The position numbers and the translations under genes were made by a program. Source: Tigriopus japonicus (lineage: Eukaryota; Arthropoda; Copepoda; Harpacticoida; Harpacticidae). Taken from it: 64,000 bases of DNA. Each line of letters begins with the position of its first letter. Position 1 is the stretch's first letter. The stretch is taken from contig CM021322.1 of NCBI GenBank assembly GCA_010645155.1, forward strand, positions 4,958,633-5,022,632, in the 5' to 3' direction. The notes beneath the pieces are model-generated. The model made no database searches. It was not told the DNA's origin and was given only the letters and a program-made list of their open reading frames with translations. Of this stretch, positions 13,896 through 26,226 are shown one piece after another.

Positions 13896-16800
13896 CTACA
13901 GGTCAGATCGCGTCTTGGTGGAAAATTGAGGACTCCGTGGTTTCGTGAGTGGCTTGTCAGAGGGTTGAATTTTGATGCCCTTGTAGCTCCGAACGGGTTG
14001 GGCCTTGTGAACTGCTTCATTGCGTAGCCGTCTAACTTCTTCTTCCTCTTCTAATCGACGTCGTTCTTCCAACTACGTGATTGGGGTTAGAGAGTATTTC
14101 ATTAATAAAACCTAGGGGAACACGCACGTCTTTTCCTCCAAGTTTTTTCGAGTACCTGTCGCTTCATGGATTCCAGATCGGCCTCCTTCCGCTTCTTTTC
14201 CAATTCAAAGGCCTCCCGCTCACGGGCTCGTCGGTCTGAATGAAGTTCGAAATTGGAGATCTCCGTCATCGGCTTGTCATGGTGTTCGGGTCGAAATGGT
14301 TCTTGGTAGAGCACCTTGGCTGGACGAGCCTTGAACATTGCAGCTTCTTGCTGTTTGCGAAGCTCTTCTTCCACGCCCTTCTGCCACTTCTGGATTCTAT
14401 TCTCGACACGTTTTTCTATCTGAAAAAGTTCAGCCCCAAAAAATAATATTTGAGATGGTTCAGAAGCGCAGAGAAGTGGCCGTCGCGCCTTGTTGAAGGC
14501 CTTTACCAAAGACCTTCCTATTGCTTATTCTGTATTCGAGTGTCGGTGAAGGCCTTTTCCTAGGTCGGTAGATCTCGGCTTAATCCATCCAATTTGTCCC
14601 CAAATCCCCCCTCTACCGCTCGCTCTACGTTTCATTTATAAACTACTCGTTCCAGAGTCCATAGATCTATCGACAATCGAGGTTGGGGGATTCATGTACT
14701 TCAACACTCGAAGAATATAGACAGAATGTGAATTCCCATGGTCTCAAAACTTACCTCGTGATGGAAAGGTTTTGCCTCCGTTGGTAGTATCACCTCCTTA
14801 ATGGGGAGACCAACCGGTTTGTTCAGATTCGGCATTGGATTGGCCTTAAATTCGCGCTCTTTCTTCTCCTGTTCGAGAATTTTGTCAATCTTTTCACGCT
14901 TCTTCATGAGTGTCTGTTGGTCTCGATCCTCGAAAGAAAACGGCTGTGCAGCCGTTGCCTTCTTGTTCGCACATGGAAGCCTCACAGGAACTCCAAAATG
15001 GGGCATGGGCTTGGCCCGAACCACCCGATCGGTGAGCACTTCTCCTCCTTGGGAGAGGCGATTGGGATCGGGTTCAGCCGATTGAGCTCGCTTTCGGACA
15101 GGTCTCGAATCGAAGCTGAACGGTTTCTGCTTGGTCAATCCACCCACCTCAGTCTGTAAAAAATCAAATTATTCAGTTAGAGCACCTTGTTGGATTTTAA
15201 TCAGGCTTATTTCGCACAGTGGTGTAAAGCCACATAAGTTCATACCATTGCTTCATTGCTGGGATAAGACCGCAACGACTTGGTAAAGTAGTTGTTTTTC
15301 TGAAAAGAAGAACAAAGTTCGTTTTCTAGGTGTCCATACATTCCGTTGATGAAGGCAATCACCTGGACATCCTGTTTAATTTGATCAAACTTATCCTTGA
15401 CGCGCGCCAAATCTCGGTCCACGAAGGAAAACGGCTGGGGCTTGGTGTTTCGAAGTGACTCCGAACTGCCTGATCCCATCGTGGTGTGTGCCATTTTGGC
15501 TTGCGGCTGAGCCGCATCATCTTCGAGAGACGTTTCGCGCCTTCGCTTCGTGGGCGTGGGCTCACAAGAGTTCGCACGGCGAGAACGCCCACCGAAGGTG
15601 AACGGCTGAGGACGAGTCACTTGAGTCTAGAGAAGACGGAATTGAGATCAATCGAGTGACATTCATAAAGTCAGAGAAACCGTGAGATTATTACCTTGAC
15701 CTTGGAGCGACCGCGAGTACCATCTTCTTGATTTTGGTCGTAGCTTCGCAACATTTTGGAAAAGTCCACTTGACCAACATTGGCCCTCATGGGTTCCCGC
15801 ATCTTGCTCGCTTCTGTGGGCATTTGAGAGTGTTGAGTGTTATGAACATGCTGTTTCGTGCGATGATCTGTGGCAAATCGGAAAGGTTCTGGGCGGGTCA
15901 CGCGTAGAGAATAAGAAGAAGACGAAGACGACGTGGAGGTCGTCGAAACCTTTGACGATGACGACGATTGAGCTTTCGCGGTCTCAGTGGCCTTGGCCTG
16001 GCTGGCCAAAGTTGGGGCCGAAGCTAATCGTTGACCGTTTTCACTAGCGTTCGTCGTCGATCCCGAATTGGCAGCAGATGCGGCCTTGGCTAATTTGTTG
16101 CGTTTGCTCATTTCACGAGCATGTCGAAGCATCTCCGGAGTGACGGCATTCACGACCTTACGCCAACGTTGATAGGCAGGGGAAGGTGCTTTCTTTTTGG
16201 CCATCGACTTGGCCGCATCCAAAGAAGAGGTGGCCTTATTGGGTGTGCCGGATCGTCTCGCAGGGGGAGCCTTCATTTTAGGAGAAAACACGGCCACTTC
16301 CTCTGAAAATCGCCGTTCAGAGGTCACATAAGTTCAAAAACAAATTTTTCCGCTGAAACTTCCCCCAGTGAATTCGATAAAATAGTTTTTAGTTGCTGTC
16401 ATTTTTCCCTTAATGTTTTCCTGCTCTACACTAAAATAAGTTGATTCATAAGACACGGAGGAAGACTCCTTTCGGAAAGAAATATCACCGTTAAAATATT
16501 GGACTGACGGGGGGGCACGATTTTTTTAAACTTTTTATGCTAAATATTTAGTAAATCACACGCAGTTAAGCGTAGGAGAATATAAATTTCTAATCGCGAG
16601 TTAAGAGTAAACATATATGAATTTTTCGTTCCTTCATTGAACACCTGGTAATTCTTAGAATATCAAAAAGGTGCTCTAATCTTCGTTGTTCTTCTTGGTC
16701 GACATATCACAAATCAAGATTTAGGTTTCTCGAAAACGATCTTACCCAATGTTTTGGTCACGGCCTCTTTGATGCTCCTACGACGAGGCGATTCAAACTT

Positions 16801-17890
16801 CCGCATGGCCTCAACCAATGGATTGGGTGGTTTAACGACGGCCGGGCCATCCATGGGATCATCATTTACCTGATCCCTCGGGCTGGCTTCAGTGACCTCC
16901 AACGGTGGGACATGGTCTTGGGGAGTGACTGGGATCGAGGAGGGTTCCTCACTGGCCTCATCGGAAAAGTTCGCGGGAATCACAGGTTGATTGTTCTCAT
17001 GGTCAAAATCTAACAAAAGATATGCAAAATAATGTCCATTAATTTGAAAAAACTATTCCACATATTAAATAATAAAAGGGTCGGAAACTTTTTTTCTAAT
17101 AATACCCAAATGATATCAAACCTAAAGCTTGAACTATGGCGCTGAGGATGAATTTGGACAAATGAATATTTATTACTGAACAGTGTAGGTATGAGACACG
17201 GGTTAGTGCGTACTGAGTGCGTTTGCTCCCGGTTCGATCCTGGCTAACTGCCACCTTCAAAACTTAACTCTTTGGCGTCAAAACTTAGCATTAAACCGTC
17301 TTCCAATGGAAATAACTAGAAATAACTACCAATATATACCATTGGCAACCAAACAATAAGTGATAAAGAGCGGCAATATTCTTTCATACTGACTTAGTTC
17401 ACGATGGGTCAATTCATCCTACGTTTACTGACAACGACCACCACTTGCATAATTGACATAACGTATGGGCAAAAAAGGCTTTTGAATCAAGACCGCTTCT
17501 AAAAACTGGGGCGGGTTGATTCTCAATCACCTCAATAAGCTTAGCGTTCTCCAAAATGTTTTGCAATATTACAATTACAAATTGATCTTAAGTGTTTCTT
17601 AAATTCTGGGGGTTCAACTTGACTAAATCCTTTGAATCACCAAAGTCGTTAAAAATTTGATCAGAAAATACCGATTACTAATGCATCGAGTAAAACGGTC
17701 GGTCGAGTGAGTTACCAAAGTATTTTTCGGCCTCTTCGCGGTCAGCGGGATGTCCGACTTCCACGCCCCCGCCTTCAGAGGCGGCGCCCAATTCGCAAAA
17801 GTCAAAGAACTGCGGCGCGTTGTACTCGCAATTGAATCCGGCCTCTGCCTCGACATTCTTGGCCGAGTGATCGTTCCGCATCTGCGCCAT
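13896..17890 (-). CDS. TPX2: TPX2 spindle assembly factor (Aurora-A activator)
   Basis: Eight exons: 17890-17716, 17009-16746, 16302-15695, 15626-15363, 15299-15246, 15153-14755, 14419-14156 and 14072-13896. Phases agree throughout and give 734 residues, against about 747 in human TPX2. The N-terminus has the Aurora-A-binding signature (CEYNAPQFFDF, residues 21-31; EKYF near 54-57). The middle repeats the family's KP-F-x-F motifs: EPFRF, QPFTF (from 356), QPFSF and KPFSF, each followed by basic helical sequence. Residues 589-676 are the C-terminal TPX2 domain (FKARPAKVLYQEPF, then a charged coiled coil). The last exon carries the diagnostic end HKAQPVRSYKG...PLT.P.SPQFST. In known members TPX2 nucleates microtubules near chromatin under Ran/importin control and activates Aurora A on the spindle. 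The 18-codon exon at 15299-15246 is the least certain piece. Confidence 0.93.
17190..17390 (+). repeat. tRNA-derived SINE, family A, truncated copy
   Basis: It shares with 60090-60300 the series GTGCGTACTG, a box-B-like GGTTCGATCCTGGCTAACTG, a CTCTTTGG.GTCAAAA block, AACCGTCTT.CAATG, and further on GAGCGGCAATAT. Box B and the recurring downstream block identify it as a SINE rather than a tRNA gene. Confidence 0.6.
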
Positions 17891-20800
17891 CGTCGTTAAA
17901 TTTGCCCACCCGTTAATGCGGCACCAAATCCAACCGACTTTTCACAAAAGAAGGTGAGAGGGAAAAAGTCGTTTCCTTTTGGATGGGCGAGTAAGTAAGT
18001 AACTAACTGCGATGATGGTGATGATTCGCTCAGCTGAGCGCGGGTGGTTTAAATTTCAGGCCGATTTGGCGTGGTTGGCTGACTTGAGGCTGGACACAAC
18101 GGACGAAAATCAGGGAGCCGAAAACCATACGTACTGATGTCAAACTGAGGATGCCATCTACAGATTGCTTTTTGAAATGAAAAACTTCGGTTTGATTATT
18201 TTGGCACCGGTGGTATGGAGGTTTAAGAACCAGACTCGCTTTTAAGACTGCCATAGAAGAATAACAATTATACGTGAATTGCGGTGACGAGCAAGAACAA
18301 AAATTTAGTGTTTAGTACGGTAAAAAAGCGAGAATGTAAGCCTGCTTTGATGTGCAAGGTACCATTTTCGATCGAGATAAATTTTGCTTCATAATTGAAC
18401 AGTCGAATTTTAAAGTTGAAAACAAATCTTTGGTGAAAAGTTTAGCAAAATTTGATTTTGCCGCAAACTGCAAAAGGAAAAGGTCTTAATTTTTTGGACT
18501 GGGAAACGGTGACATTTTTGCTGTTACGCAAGCTATGCTATTTGCATTTGTTGCATATTAATTAGAGGGGTTTTGTGAATCATGTAACAGATAGCTTTAA
18601 AGTCACAAGGAAATCAGAATGTTTCCATTCTTTCCATTCATGATTTGATTTTAAAACAAGAAAAAGTCAAAAGAAGAGATCAGTATTGCCAAAAATGTGT
18701 TATTCTGTCCTCACTTTTGAAAAAAGGAAGAAAGAGGCCGACAGATTCTACGACTCATTCCAAAGTTTAGTAAAACGGCCGAGAATATTTGAAATCTATT
18801 CAAGAAAATAACATCAACATATGTAAACAAGTACCTTAATCACACCCAAAATTTAAGAAAAGTTGTAAAATTGAAGACATTTTTTGGGAAATTTATTGAT
18901 TTTTTTAGGGGGGGGGATTTTTTAATACCAATACAAGGAATGCGATTCTCTGTAAAGAGAGTTAATCATTAATATAGTTTCTATATTTAATGCTTATATG
19001 AAATTTGATCTACCATTTTTTTATGTTTCAAAAAAATATGAAGAACCTTTATTCTCTTTTTGAGCGGCTTTCGGTGTGTGAGATGGGGAACCTAAAGCCT
19101 TAATTTAGGGGAACCATCTGGCATGAAAAATAACGGCGAGAAAAAATGACCCGAACGGCCTCTGGGTCAATCATAAATGGGCGATGGCCAATGTGTTTCA
19201 CTACTTACTCGATTCAACCTTCGAATTTTGTTGAGTGTATTAAGCTGGGCTTTGAAGGTGCAAATCCCAAGTTCATTTCTGAAGTGAATGGGTAATGAAT
19301 GCGGGAAAGGCGAAATGATTGAGTTCTTCAATAAACCGACAGTGAGTGGTCGTGGTAAATTTCATTTTAGGATTCGACGTGGATGCTCGACGCATGTATG
19401 TAAATTTTTGGACCTTGACCTTGCGTTTTCCTCAAGTTAACATCTTCTCAGTGGTCTAGAGTTAGATTTTTAGGCCTCAAAAAAGCGCATAAGTATTTTG
19501 TGGGATCTGGCCGTCTGACGCAGAATACATTTGTCACAATGTTCATGTTTCTTTCCTTAAACTTAAACCACTTTGAGAACACAGATTTTGCAATGGAGGA
19601 AGCAAACTTTATTTATTTTTAATTTTTTTTTCAAATTTTGGAAGTTTGAAACACTTTTTGTACGGTTTTGGAACAAGATTAAAAAGCTGATATTTTTTCT
19701 CAAACTCCATTCTTAAAAGTGTCTGCCTGCTTTCGGTTTCGTGAGGCATAACCGAAACCGACACTAAAATTTTGGTTCATCACTGGAAGTCAAGTTTTAT
19801 GTTGCTGCATGGGAAATGAATTGGTCCAATAGTGCGGTTTCCATTCTCACACTTCCCAAAGCTTTTGCGCCCTTGCTTCCAAACCTCAGACCTCGCATAG
19901 TGAAGACATCAAAATTTGCTTTGAACTTTGAAATTGTGGCCGGTTTCAAGGTCTGAGGGTGCATACTCATTCTCATCAATAAGCCATTTCGGTTGAAAAA
20001 AAGGTATTGTAAGACGTAAGCCAGCCAAGCACTCGCGGTGCAACTCTTTTATTATGCCATATCAAGCATTTCTGAATGTCGCTTCACATTAATATTTGAT
20101 GAAATGAGATCCATTAAGTATTTCTCTATCGACCTCGGCAAAAGACCTTCTGTATATTTAATACTCTTATAGTAACATGGAAAGCAATTATTTTACCTTG
20201 AAGTACCAAGCGATTAACTACCGTTTAGTTTCTCTTAACACCTTAACTTTCGAACGGAAGATCGAGAGCCATTTCTGGCGAACACCGATTTTTGCTTTCA
20301 GACGAGCCCTCCAGAAATTTAGCGTAAAGAAGTAGAAAAAACAAACAAAGGTCTTAAAACTGTTCCACAAACAATGAGAAATGTGCTTGCAACGTTATTC
20401 GTTCTACCGGGTGTTTCAAAAGAAACTGAACACCTAATTCCATCGTCAATAACTCATGATTGAAACCATGTATGAACCTCACCTTTCTTGGATAGAATTG
20501 GCCAAACACTTGACTTGAAAAGTCAGAAAAAGCAATTTCACCCAATTTCAATATTTAAGCGACGACGATTTTTTCCCTGAAGGGCCCTTTACGAAAACAG
20601 AGCGTTCGTGACTCCGATTTTTTTCCCTCTTCAGAAATTTGGCTAAAATCAAAAATAAGGCGACAAAAAGAGAATAACAACTTGTGTATCTTAAGAATTG
20701 TTATCTGCCGCATCTTTTTGATCTCTATACATTTTTTGTGAGATCAACCATTTCCGAGCTACGGACATGGTTTGCCGTTCCGTTTCTTATGCATCACCCG

Positions 20801-23800
20801 GTACAAATATCAGACGTTCGTTCCATTTCAAATTTCACTGGATCCTTTCTAATTGAGGGTAAACTTTGAACCTGTTATGTTTCTACTGTATGTATGCAAA
20901 TGCAAAAAAGCTCAAGAGCTCTTTCGTTGCCTTTCTGCAGTCATGCAATCCTCGAAAAGGTTTGGAACGATCATAAGTCAAATCGGACGTATCCGAGCAA
21001 AGGTTGTATTCTTAGTATCGACTGTGCCATTTCGCTTTTATTTTCATCTCTCTTATTGGAAAAAACATTTATTTTACAGATCCTGTATTTTCTCACTGAA
21101 TACCTGTGTACAGGGTACTTCATGAAAAAGTGAACGATAAAATATTTTTTTTCATGATCTCTTTTTTTGGATCAAAGAAGGAAAAAAAATAGTCGAAAAA
21201 AACCCACATAAAAGCATTTATTTTTTTCAAGGTTATTCTAGCGCAATAACATGCATGACTTAAATTGTTATGATTTACTTTTGATGCTTTGTTACTTATA
21301 AGGGTCATTACCGGAGCCCTCCGATCAGTTTTGCCATCAAGGCCAAATTAGCTTTAATCAAAATTTGGCCAAAGTTTGGTTTCTTACTTTCACAAAAGCC
21401 TAACGATTCCAGTTTCTATCAAATATTATGCTTGATATTTCGTCTTGCTGATACATCTTGAAAGCCTGCTGAATTTTCTAACTTCATGACTATACTTCAA
21501 AAAAAATTAAGTTTGATGTGGTCGAGTGAGAAACACTTCATCAGTCCTGAGTCAAGACTCGACGTATCAGGTATGCTGTCGAAGAATTGAAGAAAAGGTC
21601 AACAGATACACTTGGTGCATTCATGAGTATGGTTTGTTCATAATTCTATTTCATGTTGCAAAATGACATGTTTTTAAGTCGCCAAGTCATTGTGTAACCA
21701 GATTGCCCCATAAAATATTCATGGAAATAGACCGACAAAAAAAACTATGTTTTCCTTTAAATAGACCGTCTTGTCGCTGTTGGCAGCGTTCCTGATTTTA
21801 CTGATCAAGGAGAACGACCGTCCGACCGTCTTCCTCTCCTCGTGCTGAGAGAAGGCATAAAATTCAGGGCAGCAGAAATGAAAATGTTCAGAGCGGCAAA
21901 CATAAAAATAGGGATTCAATGCTTAAATAACATTGAAAATAGTGTGCAACACACGTGGATCATATTTTCTTTGACACAAATAACAATACGATTGAAAGAA
22001 TATCATGTAACTTAATACTTCCAACGCAATAAGAAATTCTGATCCTGAATGCTCTGAAGTGACGTCATGGGTAATGTTCGTCATATCAATTGGATAAATA
22101 TTGGACAAATATTGATGGTGGACGGAAAAAAAATTAGGCTGAAATATTGGCGAGAAATTTTGGCGTGAGTTTTTTTCATATCCATCACAAATTTGAAACT
22201 GCAATTACTTTCGAAATAAAAACTTTCGAAGTGAATACTGTTACGACCATTTTTCCTTCCTCTCAAATCTGCAATATCCCTTTAAGAAATCCCCCTAAAA
22301 GTAACCAGTTTGGTCTGACTCAAGGGTTATGAACCAATGGTCCCGGGTCAACTCGGGGAGGCCAGATTTGATTTTAGATGGGCCCATGAGGTATGAGGAA
22401 AGTGCAAAATAATGGGCCGAAGAACTTTTCATTGTTTTGTACCAAGCGCCCCCCAGCTCTGCAATGTTCTAAATTATTAGAAAGAACCTTAAATGATCCT
22501 CGCTTTCTTTCTTTATTGGGAACATTTGAGGTATTGAAATAATTCTTTTGAATCTACTGAACAAATTAACATCTTTACAATACTTTTAGCATCAACATAA
22601 GGTCTTCTTTTCTCCATAAGCATTAAGCTTTATCAGCGAAGCCAGCCATCACATCGTCCAAATCATTTCCGATGGGCAATTTCAAGTCCGGTATCAGAAT
22701 GGTTCTCCGGCTGTGGGTGTGGATTAACGTCTAAAAGTTTCCTTGAGAAAGGTCGGAGAGGAGAATCGAACCTGGGACTTCTCTCACAAAAGGAAACTGC
22801 GCTAACCACGACACCACGTCTCCTCCCATTAATTTGTTTGAACCATGAAGTTTCAAAAGATGCCATTTGGCTGCCAAATTTACCCCGGCGGCCACTTTTT
22901 TCCGTGGCCATTGTCTCTCAAAAGTTGCCACTTTTGGAATTTTTGGCCACCGCGGCGGCCGCCTGGCAACGCTTTGTTATGGTATTATCGGTATTATCTT
23001 AAGCTCCAGAGCCAAATTTTCCTGTATTTTCTTGCTTGTTCCCTCTTTCTTTTGTGAAGGGCATGATTGAGAGTGATCAAAAGAAATAAAATTAGGTGCT
23101 TCGTTCCGTTGTCAAAGTAGAAAAAGTAGGGCTGTACGAGAGTCTTTGCAATGACTTGTAAGAATCGAGGTGAATCCATTTTTTGCCGAAAATTTGGAAA
23201 AATTCTAATTCTGATCCAGGAATCGATTTTTTTTCGAGTCTTAAAAAAAGACTTGAAAGGGCCCAAATCAGTTCCCAGTGAATTGACTCATCAAAAGAGC
23301 ACGTTCCGTTTGTGTAAAACAACTAAGTCAAAAAAGAAGAAGAATCATTTCTCAATCATTTGTTCAAGAAGATATTGAAAGAGTGACATTCGTCATAGAC
23401 GTCTCGATAGTCAAGAAATTCATGCATTCGTCCACCATGACTGGGTAATTCAAGTCTACTCTTGTGTGAAAAAATGCTTCTCAATCCCTTTTAGTTGTTG
23501 TAAATTACTTGTATTTTTTATTATATTGTAGAGGCTCAAGATCGTGCCCAAAAACTAAATATTTTCATGGAAAGACACGCGAATCATTTTGGGATCAAAT
23601 TTTGGTTCATCGAGACTTGGAAGACTCGAGTCCGAGTCATCTACTCGTGTCCGAGTCATTTGTTTAGGGTCTAAAAGACTCATGACTCGTAAGTCTTAAA
23701 AAAAAGGATCCTAAATGACACCTCCTCTGACACCAAAGTGTTCATTTTGAGAACATAAGAGGTCACTTAGGCAGGGTGTGTTAAGTTGTGTTAAAGCCAT

Positions 23801-25305
23801 ATAGGTGACATAAAATGCCGGTTTCTTCAACTTACCTTATTGGTTTATAAAGGGACCTTACAGGGTTGGGCGTCATACTTTTGATAGTTTTTAGGAAACA
23901 AAGTCCTGTGAAGACAATTCACACGAAAGAAGATGGTAAAACACCACGAGAATTTCTCTTAAAGCTAATCATTTCGTCACCATTAACAATTTCCTTTAGT
24001 GAACCGGATTTTTTAATCCCTGGCCCGAAATCACTCATGTTTTTGAACTACCCATTTGTTCATTAGTTAACATTGTGTACACGGTTGGTTGATTGTGTAG
24101 GTGTACCGTTGAATGGCGTCTCCGCAAAAGAATATTTATGCTCATGAATGCATTTTTGTTTGCCAATGTTGTATATTGACAATACTTATCATTGAAATTC
24201 AATCAACACCTTAACCGAGTTCCTTAACGGTGAGACTGGCATGTCTCTGAAAAGTTTAACCCAGATTGTACACTGTACAATGTACAGTAATCATCAACGC
24301 GACAATTCGTCGCAAGGCATTCAATTCAAGACTTATTACTTCGAAAAAGCTTTGTACTCTTCATAAACCCAAAACCTAATTTACTTGTAAACTGAAATGA
24401 AATGTTTTTAATGGTGTCAAGAGAAAGTTTATTATGTCAGTCGAAAATTGTGATTCTGAAATCAGCATAACTAGTCGATGGTGTTGAGGTGGCAAACACC
24501 AATGCAGGGTCATTTACGGGAAAAAACATTAGGCAGTCTTTTTGCTGTCAAGTGACATTATGGATTACGCAACTTAAAGCAAAAAAAATGAATAGAAAAA
24601 CTATGAGGAATAATTACGGATGAAAAGATGAAATTGTTCTGTTAACTGTAACGAAAACACAACAAAAAACGGGCTAGCCTTGAAAGTATATCCGACGGTG
24701 CTTTAATTTTAGGTGGAGTGTAAATGACGTTTATTCGCATGTCAGGACTTTCATCATAAGTGCACTTTATAATAAGGTGAAAAGGTAAAGGCTAGACAAT
24801 GAAATATAAGCTACATTTGACTTGAGAAGGCAGCACATTAAAATTTGCTGGATAATATCGCAGGGTCTTTGTTGGCTGGATGAGTTGACAAATCAATGCA
24901 TATTCGGGAAAAGGAGTAAGAATTGCTAAAGTTTTGTGCACTTAGATATAAAGTACATTAAGCAGACGTGAAAGGCACATGATTGAGAGAGGCCTAAAAA
25001 ATAATAATGAAACGTTTTGTTCCGTCGTCCGAGTATGAAAATATCCAACTGACGACAAAGAAAAAGTGGGAAACTTTTTAATAGCTTTAAATAGGGGCGC
25101 GTGTTAGATGGGTGACCGATGGAATATTATGTTTGCTCTCAAACCAAATGAGGGGTTTCAAGTGGATATAAGCCAAATGAACGGCATGAACAGCTAGAGA
25201 CTTTAAAGTGATTTGTCATAGTTCGTTGATGATTTCATTTTTGAGAAAGGAACTTCTCATTTTGATTGCTTGAATATCTATCAAGATGTTGGATGAATCG
25301 ATCCA
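17891..25305. other. Long intergenic region, no supported gene
   Basis: About 7.4 kb of AT-rich DNA with many stops in all frames. It contains the SINE at 22635-22830 and a short GC-rich block at 22860-22975 with palindromic GGCCACCGCGGCGGCC-type sequence. The pair ACCGGGTGTTTC (about 20407) and GCATCACCCGGTAC (about 20790) could be ends of a small inverted-repeat element. No ORF has recognisable motifs. Confidence 0.5.
22635..22830 (-). repeat. tRNA-derived SINE, family B, copy 1
   Basis: On the minus strand the tRNA-like head is GAGACGTGGTGTCGTGGTTAGCGCAGT..., with box B GGTTCGATTC. It is followed by a unique body ending near CTTGAAATTGCC. The element matches 40752-40945 over its whole length with few differences. 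The shared body beyond the tRNA-like head shows this is a SINE. Confidence 0.75.
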
Positions 25306-26226
25306 TCAATGCTCGTCGTCATCATCCAAGAGGTTGAGCATGACATCGCTCTCAGAAACATTGGTGTAACCGTGATTGCTATTCATGTCTGTGGCGCCTT
25401 TTGTTAGTATGGATTTTCGGAAAAGGTATCTTCTCACACTAAGATACACGATGCATCCCAGAATCAGTTGGAAAATCACTACCCCACCCACATTCCAAGT
25501 GAACATCATGGTCACAATCATCATTTGCTCATGATCTTCAGGATCCCAAGTCTTCCAGCCTTGAGGTGGGTACAAAATGAAGCCCACGAAAAAGAACCAA
25601 GAGCCTTGTAAAAGCGTAAAGCCAGCCCTTAGAAGACGCGGTCGCACATCATCTTTGAAAAAGATCTCGAGAATGGTTGAAATGGCACACATAACGATTG
25701 CATACACTAGAAACGTATGAACTTGAGTGTCCAGATGAGAGCGACCATGAAGGTGCCAGATGAAGAGAAGTCCTTCAATGGCAAAGGCAATGGCCCCGGT
25801 CAGGTAATCGAGATCGGGGGGTAACCCAGGTACTTGGTAGGCATACAGAAGTTCGAAGATGGCGTTAAAGGCAAAAAATCCGAACATTGTCATGTGTTGA
25901 CCGTTGTGAATGGCCACAAATTTGCCGTTCTCGTCTAATGCTGTGGCGTATTCACCCACCATGCCAAAGATAACGGCCATCAATTTGAGTGCAGGTTCAA
26001 TAGGAGGGATCCTTGAGCGTGGCATCGATCGCCTTCTCTCTTGTTTCTCTAATGGAGATGAATAGTTTATCTGGCAGTTGTTGCAACTTGTGCTGAATGA
26101 CGAGGCACGGAACCGTCGATCTTGCCATAAGCTCGCGAAATAGCGTCGGAAAGCATCGTATGTCCACCAAATGGCGAAAACCATGAAGAAGGATCCGGGG
26201 ACCACGTGTCCTATTAGACTCCCCAT
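25306..26226 (-). CDS. TMEM45: TMEM45-family membrane protein A (DUF716), intronless coding region
   Basis: A single open frame of 306 residues from MGSLIGHVVPG, which matches the family start MG.F.GH..PG. The frame stays open for 14 codons upstream, but that extension has no family resemblance. Several hydrophobic segments fit the seven-pass topology. Conserved blocks include GQHMTMFGFF, AIEGLLFIWHLHGRSHLD, QVHTFLVYAIVMCA, a Trp-Phe-Phe-Val-Gly-Phe-Ile-Leu-Tyr-Pro segment and DHEQMMIV. The C-terminus ends LLDDDDEH, much like its neighbour (FSDDDDEL). TMEM45 proteins are integral membrane proteins without an agreed biochemical activity. It lies head to head with a second TMEM45 gene about 2.65 kb away. 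Unlike that gene it has no introns in its coding sequence. Confidence 0.9.
   Translation of the reverse strand: MGSLIGHVVPGSFFMVFAIWWTYDAFRRYFASLWQDRRFRASSFSTSCNNCQINYSSPLEKQERRRSMPRSRIPPIEPALKLMAVIFGMVGEYATALDENGKFVAIHNGQHMTMFGFFAFNAIFELLYAYQVPGLPPDLDYLTGAIAFAIEGLLFIWHLHGRSHLDTQVHTFLVYAIVMCAISTILEIFFKDDVRPRLLRAGFTLLQGSWFFFVGFILYPPQGWKTWDPEDHEQMMIVTMMFTWNVGGVVIFQLILGCIVYLSVRRYLFRKSILTKGATDMNSNHGYTNVSESDVMLNLLDDDDEH

Noticed and set aside
22860..22975. GC-rich palindromic block as a small hAT MITE
   Set aside because: The ends (GGCTGCCAAA and GTTGCCAGGC reversed) are suggestive, but no matching 8-base flank is present.
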